Notes under the pieces: generated by a model
Database searches by the model: none
Told to the model about the DNA's origin: nothing
Seen by the model: only the letters and a program-made list of their open reading frames with translations
Translations under genes and position numbers: made by a program
Shown: positions 44,592-53,328 of the stretch, in pieces
Position numbering within the stretch: the stretch's first letter is position 1
Layout: each line of letters opens with the position of its first letter
DNA from: Bradyrhizobium glycinis
Lineage (GTDB): Bacteria > Pseudomonadota > Alphaproteobacteria > Rhizobiales > Xanthobacteraceae
Length of the DNA stretch: 64,000 bases
Direction of reading: 5' to 3'
Assembly: GCF_016031655.1 (NCBI RefSeq)
Contig: NZ_JACCHQ010000010.1
Location: 1-64,000, forward strand

Positions 44592-44711
44592 ATGCTGATT
44601 CGCGGCCAAATCGAGGGGATTTCGGAGGAGGTGGCTCTGGCCGCCGCCGCGATCCCGGCTGCACTGCTGCCCACCCTCCTTATTGGCGGCCTTCTTCTTA
44701 CTTGCCCCTGA
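44592..44711 (+). CDS. leuL: Leucine leader peptide (attenuator of leuA)
   Basis: A 39-residue frame 120 bases before leuA. It begins MLIRGQIEGISEEVALAAAA and ends in a Leu-rich run: seven Leu among residues 25-36 (LLPTLLIGGLLL), nine Leu in all, plus five Ile. Clustered leucine codons followed at once by a strong hairpin are the signature of ribosome-mediated transcription attenuation: when Leu-tRNA is scarce the ribosome stalls and leuA is read. The stop codon lies inside the first arm of the hairpin at 44705-44748. Attenuated leu operons are known in proteobacteria, including alphaproteobacteria. Confidence 0.72.
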   Translation: MLIRGQIEGISEEVALAAAAIPAALLPTLLIGGLLLTCP

Positions 44712-44748
44712 GGGCCGGCTGGGCGCCATGCGCCTGGGCGCTCAGGGG
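44705..44748 (+). promoter_or_regulatory. leuA attenuator hairpin
   Basis: Arms CCCCTGAG (44705-44712) and CTCAGGGG (44741-44748) enclose a smaller GGCGC/GCGCC stem-loop near 44721-44733. It overlaps the stop codon of the leader peptide, as expected for an attenuator. No strong U-run follows, so termination may rely on a weaker signal or another factor. A perfect AACCGT-CA-ACGGTT repeat at 44543-44556, ahead of the leader peptide, may be a promoter-proximal operator. Confidence 0.55.
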
Positions 44749-44831
44749 TTGGTCGAGATCACCGGACACCGCAAGCGCCAAGGGACTGAAACGGCTCTGA
44801 ACGGCGCAAACGCTCAAAAGGAAATCTAGGA

Positions 44832-46394
<1,563 letters not shown>

Positions 46395-46421
46395 CGCTTG
46401 CGCTGATGCACGTTGACTTCG

Positions 46422-46443
46422 CCTCTCCCGCAAGCGGGAGAGG
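46422..46443. terminator. Hairpin after leuA
   Basis: A perfect 10-bp inverted repeat, CCTCTCCCGC and GCGGGAGAGG with only AA between, starts 27 bases after the leuA stop. It is almost the same hairpin as the one after the malic-enzyme gene (15703-15730). No T-run follows. It is either a terminator or a dispersed repeat unit. Confidence 0.5.
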
Positions 46444-46594
46444 GGAGCGCGGCGGTGTGTGCGGCGTGCATCATGAATGCTGCCCTGCTAAGGGCCAATG
46501 GCGGCTGTGCAGGCGAACCGCTATGGATGCTGTCGGCATGAGGATCGGCCACCCGGTGCCGCCGGGCGGCCCTAACAAACAACAGGGAGAGACT

Positions 46595-47599
46595 ATGCGC
46601 ACCTTGGCGATCGCTGCATCCATCGCGGCTCTGGCACTTGGCTTGACCGGGCCGGCACTGGCCCAATCACCGATCATCATCAAGTTCAGCCACGTCGTCG
46701 CCACCGACACGCCGAAGGGCAAGGGCGCGGAGAAATTCAAGGAGCTCGCCGAGAAGTATACCGGCGGCAAGGTCAAGGTCGAAGTCTATCCGAACTCGAC
46801 GCTTTACAAGGACAAGGAAGAGCTCGAGGCGCTCCAGCTCGGAAGCGTGCAGATGCTGGCGCCGTCCAACTCCAAGTTCGGCCCGCTCGGCATCCGCGAG
46901 TTCGAGGTGTTCGATCTGCCGTACATTCTCCCTGACATCAAGACGCTGCGGAAGGTGACGGAAGGGCCGCTCGGCACGAAGCTGCTCAAGCTGCTGGATG
47001 CCAAGGGCATCGCCGGCCTTGCCTATTGGGACAACGGCTTCAAGCAGATGAGCGCGAACAAGAAGCTGATCACGCCCGCGGACTACCAGGGCGTCAAATT
47101 CCGCATCCAGTCCTCGCGCGTGCTGCAGGCCCAGTTCAAGGCGCTGGGCTCGCTGCCGCAGGTGATGGCGTTCTCGGAAGTGTACCAGGCGTTGCAGACC
47201 GGCGTCGTGGACGGCCAGGAGAACACCTGGTCGAACATCTATACTCAGAAGATGCACGAGGTGCAGAAGTACATCACCGAGACCAATCACGGCTACATCG
47301 GCTACGTCGTGATCGTGAACAAGAAGTTCTGGGACGATCTGCCGGCCGACATCCGCGACCAATTGTCGAAGGCGATGAAGGAAGCGACCGACTTCAGCAA
47401 CGCGCAATCGCAGAAGGAGAACGACGACGCGCTCGCCGAGATCAAGAAGAGCGGCAAGAGCGAGATCATCAAGCTCACGGCCGAACAGGATGAGGCGATG
47501 CGCAAGGCGATGGAGCCGGTCTACAAGGATGCCGCCGGCCGCGTCGGCCAGGCGCTGATCGACGAGTTCCTGAAGGAAGCCAAGAGCACGACGAACTGA
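46595..47599 (+). CDS. TRAP transporter substrate-binding protein (DctP family)
   Basis: Periplasmic DctP-type binding protein, 334 residues. ATG 46595 follows CAGGGAGA. Signal peptide MRTLAIAASIAALALGLTGP with cleavage after LAQ. Family features: IIIKFSHVVATDTPKGKGAE, the central Arg that binds the ligand carboxylate in GVKFRIQSSRVLQAQF, and FSEVYQALQTGVVDGQENTW. Most such proteins bind C4-dicarboxylates or other organic acids. The membrane partners (DctQ, DctM) are not adjacent, so it is an orphan here. Confidence 0.93.
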   Translation: MRTLAIAASIAALALGLTGPALAQSPIIIKFSHVVATDTPKGKGAEKFKELAEKYTGGKVKVEVYPNSTLYKDKEELEALQLGSVQMLAPSNSKFGPLGIREFEVFDLPYILPDIKTLRKVTEGPLGTKLLKLLDAKGIAGLAYWDNGFKQMSANKKLITPADYQGVKFRIQSSRVLQAQFKALGSLPQVMAFSEVYQALQTGVVDGQENTWSNIYTQKMHEVQKYITETNHGYIGYVVIVNKKFWDDLPADIRDQLSKAMKEATDFSNAQSQKENDDALAEIKKSGKSEIIKLTAEQDEAMRKAMEPVYKDAAGRVGQALIDEFLKEAKSTTN

Positions 47600-47620
47600 C
47601 CGCCACGGGCGGCCAAGGAG

Positions 47621-47654
47621 GGGCTTCCGCGCACCGCACGGAAGCCCTTTTGTT
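47621..47654 (+). terminator. Rho-independent terminator after the DctP gene
   Basis: Arms GGGCTTCCG (47621-47629) and CGGAAGCCC (47639-47647) form a 9-bp stem with a 9-base loop, followed directly by TTTTGTT. It lies 22 bases after the stop codon, a textbook intrinsic terminator. Confidence 0.9.
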
Positions 47655-47795
47655 GCAAATCGTTTGGGTTTGCATCTGAACGGGCATTCACGGCGGTTAC
47701 ATCCCTGAAAAGAGCGCGCTTCCTGTCCAAGTTGTAAGTTGCGCGTCGGCCTGCTCGCGCTCATCCTCGCGGGTATCCTTCCGGAGGAGGCCAAG

Positions 47796-48395
47796 ATGAA
47801 GAAATTCACCATCGCCGCCATTGCCGTGCTCAGCATCGCCGGCTCGGGTGCGGTCTATGCCCAATTTCATCGTCCGTGGATGGAGCACGTCCGCCACATG
47901 CGCATGAACCCCGAGGACCGTGCCGCTTTCGTCGATGCGCGGATCGCCGCCGTCCACGCCGGCTTGAGGCTCAACGCCGAACAGGAGAAGCTGTGGCCGC
48001 CGGTCGAGGCGGCCGTGCGGGAGTTCGCCAAGCTGCGCATCGACCGTGCCAATGCGCGGATGAATGCCGGGCCGGGAGACGCTTCGCGGGATTCCGACAG
48101 GCCGGACGATCCGATCGCCCGCCTGCGCCAGCGCGCCGAGGACATGGGCGCCAGCTCCGCCGCCTTGAAGAAGATCGCCGACGCCGCCGATCCGCTCTAC
48201 AAGACCCTCGATGAGGGCCAGAAACGGCGCCTCGCCGTGCTGACCCGGCACCGCGGTCCGTTCGGCGGCGGCGAGGACGGCCCGCGCCACCACCACTTCA
48301 TGGACCGCATGATGGAACGGGGCATGGACCACTTCCACCATGACCGCTCCGACCGTGACCGCGGTCCCGACCGGGACCGGGAGGGCCGGCTCTGA
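47796..48395 (+). CDS. Spy/CpxP-like periplasmic protein (LTXXQ family)
   Basis: A 199-residue exported helical protein. ATG 47796 has an excellent GGAGGAGG site. Signal peptide MKKFTIAAIAVLSIAGSGAV with cleavage after VYA. Two LTxxQ-like segments, GLRLNAEQEKLWPPVEAAV and LYKTLDEGQKRRLAVL, are typical of Spy/CpxP chaperone-like proteins. The tail is rich in His, Asp and Arg (GPRHHHFMDRMMERGMDHF), which could bind metal. A terminator follows. Stress role inferred from family. Confidence 0.85.
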   Translation: MKKFTIAAIAVLSIAGSGAVYAQFHRPWMEHVRHMRMNPEDRAAFVDARIAAVHAGLRLNAEQEKLWPPVEAAVREFAKLRIDRANARMNAGPGDASRDSDRPDDPIARLRQRAEDMGASSAALKKIADAADPLYKTLDEGQKRRLAVLTRHRGPFGGGEDGPRHHHFMDRMMERGMDHFHHDRSDRDRGPDRDREGRL

Positions 48396-48429
48396 GCGGA
48401 TCGGTTCTCGCGCCGAGAACCCTGGCGAA

Positions 48430-48454
48430 GCCGCTGGAATCCAGCGGCTTTTCG
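48430..48454 (+). terminator. Rho-independent terminator after the Spy-like gene
   Basis: Arms GCCGCTGG (48430-48437) and CCAGCGGC (48441-48448) with an AAT loop, followed by TTTTCG. It lies 35 bases after the stop codon and insulates the tRNA gene downstream. Confidence 0.85.
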
Positions 48455-48561
48455 CATTTCCGGAGCCGTGGACGAGACCTTGGAAAACTTGCGTCCGATC
48501 GCTTGCCAGACCCGGATCGCTTTGCTAAACGACCGGCCTCGCAAGGCCTTGACCGCCTTTC

Positions 48562-48637
<76 letters not shown>

Positions 48638-48915
48638 TCGCGAAAGCAGTCTTCTTCAATAAGTTGCGGGAAGAACTGCCGCGCACGAAACGGCTCTCGT
48701 GCGACCTTTCTCGCGGCCGGATTGCTGTGCGAATTTTCCTTCATTTCACTATCTTCGCCCTTTCGATTGAGCAGATCGATCGTAGACTAGGAGATTTGGA
48801 GGCTTGCCCCGCTTCGGTGTGAACCCGAACTTGCCCTTTGCAGAGAATTTGACCGCATATTGCGTGGGCGATATCCTATGTCGACCGGGACCCTTGCAAT
48901 TCGTATGGGGCGCTC

Positions 48916-49854
48916 ATGGAATGGTCGACCAGACCGGGGCGCGCAGACCAACCCTTTGGAAGCTGGGCGGACGACCTTGCCGCGGCATTTGTTCGTCTTG
49001 AGCCGCGCAGGATTGCGGACGAGCCGTTCGAAGGCGCCATTTCCAGAGCTGAGGCTGCGCCGATCCAGGTCTCTCTGGTGACCGCGACGCGGCATACGGT
49101 GGTTCGTCTTGCTTCACATATTTCCGGGAGCACCGACGATCTTTGTTTCATCAACCTCCAGATCGAAGGGCTCGGGCGCACTAGGCAACGCGACCACGAG
49201 CAGACCTGCGCGCCCGGTGACCTCGCGGTTGCGGATACGACGGAGCCGTTCGAGATCGCCAACTGCCACAACTTCAAGCTCTTCTGCTTTGCCGTACCGC
49301 GACGGCTGCTGCCGAGTGGGCTGCTCGATCGTCCGCGGCTCAATTTGTCTCGGACCGAAACCGGCCGTGCTCTGTCGAAGACGCTCGCCGGCTATGCCGA
49401 AATCTGTCTTGCGGACCATCGGCGTTCGATGGCCTCGGCCACGTTCGGCGCGCATGTCATCGAGCTGATCGCACATGCGCCCGAGGTGCTAAGCGATCTG
49501 TCCGCCGAGCGCGTGCACATCCCCGTCCTGCTGTCGATGATGATCGACCATATCGAGCGTCACAGTGGGGATTCCGAACTCGGCGCGGCGGCGCTTGCCG
49601 CGAAGTTCCGTTGCTCCGAGCGTTACGTGCATCGTCTCTTTGCCATGACGGATCGCTCCGTCAGCGAACACGTCAATGACCGGCGGATTGCTGCCTGCGC
49701 GCGCGTGCTGGTTGATCCCAAGTCAGCTCACAAGACCATAGCCGAAATCGCTTTTGCTGCCGGCTTTCGCGACATCTCGCATTTCAACCGTCTGTTCAAG
49801 CGCAACCACGGTTTGGCTCCGCGCGAGTTCCGGCGTGCGAGCAGCGCACGCTGA
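48916..49854 (+). CDS. AraC-family transcriptional regulator
   Basis: A 312-residue regulator with an N-terminal AraC-binding-like domain (residues about 40-200) and the C-terminal pair of helix-turn-helix motifs: LGAAALAAKFRCSERYVHRL and TIAEIAFAAGFRDISHFNRL followed by FKRNHGLAPREFR. The N-terminal half resembles the AraC_binding_2 (transcriptional activator FeaR-type) group. It lies 111 bases before, and on the same strand as, the acyl-CoA dehydrogenase and SDR genes, which it may control. The inducer is unknown. Confidence 0.9.
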   Translation: MEWSTRPGRADQPFGSWADDLAAAFVRLEPRRIADEPFEGAISRAEAAPIQVSLVTATRHTVVRLASHISGSTDDLCFINLQIEGLGRTRQRDHEQTCAPGDLAVADTTEPFEIANCHNFKLFCFAVPRRLLPSGLLDRPRLNLSRTETGRALSKTLAGYAEICLADHRRSMASATFGAHVIELIAHAPEVLSDLSAERVHIPVLLSMMIDHIERHSGDSELGAAALAAKFRCSERYVHRLFAMTDRSVSEHVNDRRIAACARVLVDPKSAHKTIAEIAFAAGFRDISHFNRLFKRNHGLAPREFRRASSAR

Positions 49855-49965
49855 CTGATCCGGTTCACTCCACGCCAAGAAATCGGACGCTGCCGTCCAA
49901 GATTTCCTTCCAAGGCAGGGATAGCCATGCCCGACGGTTGGCATCTGGGATCAGAGGACATCGCC

Positions 49966-51210
49966 ATGGCGATCGATTTCACGCTCACGCCACAACAGCG
50001 GGATCTTCAGCGCGCGTCGCGCAAATTCGCCAAGGAGGTGCTCAGCGAGGCCCGGCGCGCTGAGCTGCTGGCAACACCGGAAGAACGCTTTCTCGCGACC
50101 CGGCCCACCTATGAAGCGATGGTCGCGGCCGGCTATTTGCGCAAATGCATTCCGTCGCCGGCGGGTGGCGAGAATGCCGGCTTGATCGACATGGCGATTC
50201 TGGCCGAGGAATTCTACAGCGTGAACGCCAGCGTGACACTGACGATGCTCGGCACCGTGCTCGGATTGCTCCCGATTCTGCTCGGCGGCACGCCGGACCA
50301 GTGCCAGCGCCTGCTCGTGCCGTTCCTGAGGACGAGTGGCGCGCCGCTCGCCGGATTCTGCTCCAGCGAGCCCGGCGGCAGCGCCAATTCCGGCTCGCCC
50401 CCGCCGGGCGAAGGGGTTCGCACCACCGCGAGACGCGAGGGCGACAATTGGGTCATCAACGGCCGCAAGAAATGGGTCTCCTCAGCCACGGGTTGGAATC
50501 GCGAGGGCGCCGACGTCCTGTGCGTCGTGTGCCGAACCGACTCCGCAGCGCCCCCTGGTGAAGCGATCTCGATCATTGCTGTCGAGGCACCGGTCCAGGG
50601 GCTTGTGTTCGAGCGCGCCATCGACGCGATCGGCCATCGCGGGCATCTCGTGCCGCAGTTCGGCTTGCAGAATGTCGCGGCACCGCACCACAATCTGCTC
50701 GGCCAGGAAGGGGCGGGGCTCGCCCTGACAGCGGCCGCCTTCACCGGAACCGCGGCGCTCGTCGGCATCTTCGGCGTGGCGTTGATGCGCGCGGCCTTCG
50801 AGTTCGCGCTGCATTTTGCCCAGACCGAAAAACGCGGCGGCGTTCACCCGATCATCGAGCATCAGGCGGTCGGATACGCCCTGGCCGATGCCAAGACCAC
50901 GATCGAAGCCGCACGCTATCTCAGCTGGCGGGCGTGTCACGCGGTCGATACGCAGTCGCCAGGTGCGGATGAGCTCGCAATCGAGGCAAAAATCTTTGGC
51001 TCGGAAGCGGCGGTGCGCGTGATCACCGATCTCATGCGGGTGGTGGGCGTCGACAGCTACGATCACGAAGCGCCGTTCGCCCGTCTGCTCCAGGACGCGC
51101 TGGCACTGCCAATCTTCGACGGCGGCAATATGGGCGTGAGGCGACGGCAACTCCATATGATGTTTCGGCAGGGCAGCTACGATCCGCTTGCGGCAAGCGG
51201 CGCAGCTTGA
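49966..51210 (+). CDS. Acyl-CoA dehydrogenase family protein
   Basis: A 414-residue flavoprotein of the acyl-CoA dehydrogenase family. Start ATG 49966 has GAGG upstream; ATG 49927 with AGGCAGGGAT is an equally good alternative that adds 13 residues. Family patterns: FTLTPQQRDLQRASRKFAKE, FCSSEPGGSANSGSPPPGEG, WVINGRKKWVSSATGWNREG (flavin and substrate loops), ending in the C-terminal four-helix domain with VVGVDSYDHEAPFARLLQDA. The usual catalytic Glu of the C-terminal domain is not obvious. It lies 11 bases before the SDR gene. Substrate unknown. Confidence 0.88.
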   Translation: MAIDFTLTPQQRDLQRASRKFAKEVLSEARRAELLATPEERFLATRPTYEAMVAAGYLRKCIPSPAGGENAGLIDMAILAEEFYSVNASVTLTMLGTVLGLLPILLGGTPDQCQRLLVPFLRTSGAPLAGFCSSEPGGSANSGSPPPGEGVRTTARREGDNWVINGRKKWVSSATGWNREGADVLCVVCRTDSAAPPGEAISIIAVEAPVQGLVFERAIDAIGHRGHLVPQFGLQNVAAPHHNLLGQEGAGLALTAAAFTGTAALVGIFGVALMRAAFEFALHFAQTEKRGGVHPIIEHQAVGYALADAKTTIEAARYLSWRACHAVDTQSPGADELAIEAKIFGSEAAVRVITDLMRVVGVDSYDHEAPFARLLQDALALPIFDGGNMGVRRRQLHMMFRQGSYDPLAASGAA

Positions 51211-51221
51211 GGGAGATGGTC

Positions 51222-51941
51222 ATGGGCACCGAACGGAAAGTCGCCATCATCACCGGAGCATCTCAGGGGATCGGCGCGGGGATTGCGGAGGCTTTTCGAC
51301 AACGAAACTACCGGGTCGTCGCGACCTCGCGATCAGTCAAGTCAGGCGCTGATGCCGACATGCTGGTCGTGCCGGGCGACGTCGGCGATCCGCAAACGGC
51401 GCAGCGGGCGTTTAGCGCGGCGCTCGAGCGTTTCGGCCGAGTCGACACGCTGGTCAACAACGCCGGCATCTTCATGGCGAAGCCGTTCACTGCTTACACG
51501 CAGGCCGATTATCGGGCCTACGTCTCGACGAACGTTGACGGGTTCTTTCACATGACCCAGCGTGCGCTTGACATCATGGGCAAGCAGGGGCACGGCCATG
51601 TCGTCACGATCACGACGAGTCTCGTCGACCAGCCGATGAGCAGCGTCCCGGCCGCCTTGGCGTCGCTTACCAAAGGCGCCTTGAATGCGGCCACCAGGGC
51701 GCTCGCGATCGAGTACGCGAGCACTGGTGTCCGCGTCAACGCTGTCTCGCCCGGCATCATCAAAACGCCGATGCACCCACCAGAGGCGCATCAAGCGTTG
51801 GCCGCGCTCCACCCCATGGGCCGGATGGGAGACATATCCGACATTGTCGATGCGGTACTGTACCTCGATGGCGCGGGGTTTGTGACAGGCGAGATTCTCC
51901 ACGTTGATGGCGGACAGTCCGCTGGCCACCACTGCACCTAG
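51222..51941 (+). CDS. SDR-family oxidoreductase lacking the catalytic Tyr
   Basis: A 239-residue short-chain dehydrogenase/reductase fold. Start ATG 51222 with GGGAG six bases upstream. The cofactor motif TGASQGIG (11-18), NNAG (79-82) and the closing GFVTGEILHVDGGQSAGHH are canonical. The active site is altered: the Y-x-x-x-K motif reads A147-S-L-T-K151, so the proton-donating Tyr is Ala, while Ser133 and Lys151 remain. It may bind NAD(P) and ligand without classical catalysis, or use another residue. It forms a two-gene unit with the preceding acyl-CoA dehydrogenase gene. Confidence 0.88.
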   Translation: MGTERKVAIITGASQGIGAGIAEAFRQRNYRVVATSRSVKSGADADMLVVPGDVGDPQTAQRAFSAALERFGRVDTLVNNAGIFMAKPFTAYTQADYRAYVSTNVDGFFHMTQRALDIMGKQGHGHVVTITTSLVDQPMSSVPAALASLTKGALNAATRALAIEYASTGVRVNAVSPGIIKTPMHPPEAHQALAALHPMGRMGDISDIVDAVLYLDGAGFVTGEILHVDGGQSAGHHCT

Positions 51942-51965
51942 GCCAGCGCTGCATCTGTCGTAGGT

Positions 51966-52220
51966 GTGACCGCGGAGGATCGCGCCCATTTCGCATGTTT
52001 CACATTCAACGACGTCGAGAGTCTCGAGGCGGCGGCCAAGGCGGGTGATGATCTTGCCGGGATTCCGATTTTAGCATTTCGCCACGATCTCGGGATCGAC
52101 CAGGAACTTCCAACCGTAGAGTTCGCCCGTGCGGCGCGTCGCATCCGTGACAGCAAGGGGGCCGCGCTGCTCATCGACGAAGTTCGCGCCGGGCGGCTGC
52201 CGCCTGACGCACCCGGTCCA
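51966..52220 (+). pseudogene. Fragment of a class-III aminotransferase (GSA-aminomutase-like)
   Basis: A GTG-started frame reads FTFNDVESLEAAAKAGDDLA, then IPILAFRHDLGIDQELPTVE, then CD-like helix and KGAALLIDEVRAGRL. This matches an internal piece of glutamate-1-semialdehyde-type aminotransferases (the segment ending in the cofactor-binding LILDEVR). The real enzyme is over 400 residues; only about 75 are left, and the active-site Lys region is absent. Downstream it runs into another broken gene, so a deletion has joined two remnants. Confidence 0.65.
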
Positions 52221-52605
52221 ATCAGCACCTCGGCCATTCTGACATCCTTTGACTCAACATGCCGGGAGCGGGTCCGCTGTAGGGTCGACTACGTGCCCAA
52301 GAACGAAGGTCAATCCGTCAAAATGAATGTGCGCTGCGCGAGCGACGTGTACAAGATGGATCTGGGCGCCACGATCGAACAAAGCGGCTCGGAACTTTCA
52401 GGAAACTGGTTTGAAAGCTAGTACCGCGTCGGGGGCAAGGTCTGGGAAAAATCAGAATGGCGTGATCGATGCCCGCATCGAGGGCGACAAGATCACGGCG
52501 TTGCTCGTCGTTCGTACGAAAGGAAGCCGCCAGTCCTTCGTCATGGAGTCGCCAGGAGCTTCGGTGTCCGAGGTCTCCATCGATCTTACGCGTGATGCGC
52601 GATGA
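52221..52605 (+). pseudogene. Remnant of a small conserved protein, with stop codon and frameshift
   Basis: The frame continuing from the aminotransferase piece reads RVRCRVDYVPKNEGQSVKMN and ATIEQSGSELSGNWFES, then a TAG at 52419-52421. After it YRVGGKVW continues in the same frame, and near 52448-52455 the sense moves to another frame as NGVIDARIEGDKITALLVVR and ending SEVSIDLTRDAR. This reads as one small secreted-type protein, truncated at its N-terminus and carrying two lesions. The parent family is not identified. Confidence 0.6.
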
Positions 52606-52830
52606 AGCGAACAAAGTGCCGACGGCCGCATCCTGAGCCCGCCGGTCCGAGGGCGCGGACTCATTGAGACGCAACCACAACCGAAATCGACGAGAGTCGA
52701 ACAAATGCAAGGCAGTTGGCATCGAGCCTATCATGGCGCATCGCCACGCGACGACATTGCTTGATCCCTTTGAACAGGCGTTCGATCTGGTTGCGAGCGC
52801 GATAGAGGCTAGACCCAATGATCTCGGGCC
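52606..52830 (-). mobile_element. IS5-type transposase remnant (C-terminal end)
   Basis: On the minus strand, from about 52812 to the stop at 52661, one frame reads LYRARNQIERLFKGIKQCRR and VAMRHDRLDANCLAFVRLSS, the conserved C-terminal end of IS5-family transposases (RNxxERxFxxIKxxRRxATR). The last part of the family motif continues in a second frame as FRLWLRLNESAP, so a one-base shift has occurred. The N-terminal two thirds and the terminal repeats of the element are not recognisable. It marks past insertion activity at the edge of the eCIS region. Confidence 0.75.
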
Positions 52831-53328
52831 GGTTTCAGTCGGACGCTTCGCGGTAGCCGGCTCCAAGCATAGTGGCTGGGGTCCGCCGCTACCCTCAAGG
52901 GCCGTCCTTTTGGGCTGCGCGATGTTTTGCCGCGAGTGAACAACTTCACACTTGTTTCGCTGAAGTAGCGATATGTTGTCTGTGCAATCGGCGGAGAGCC
53001 TGATGCACCGGCACCTGAATTGCTTTGCTGCGAAATCGATCTGCTCAAACTTGCTCGCTGCGCTGGAGCGCGATGCGTCTCGAATTAGACGCATTTCGGT
53101 CATCGATATTGTGCAATTTGTGATTGTGGTCAACCCAATGTCCGCGGAAGGTGGGGAGGCGGCCATGAGTTCAGGGTAAAGCGACTGCATCGCCACGTTT
53201 CGGCCCATCCGGTTGAACGTGCCTATCCATCCTATCCTTCGTACAATTTTTCTGATTACGGCCCGGCCAGACGGCGCAAGTGGCGATGGTGCCGGAATTT
53301 TCTCCAATGTTCGTTGGCTCGGCATCAC
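52831..53328. other. Non-coding gap before the eCIS-linked region, with a 22-bp palindrome
   Basis: About 500 bases without a supported gene. The composition is visibly richer in A and T than the flanking genes. A perfect 8-bp inverted repeat ATGCGTCT-N6-AGACGCAT lies at 53073-53094, about 235 bases before the zinc-ribbon gene, and would suit a dimeric regulator. No other promoter element can be assigned with confidence. Confidence 0.45.
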
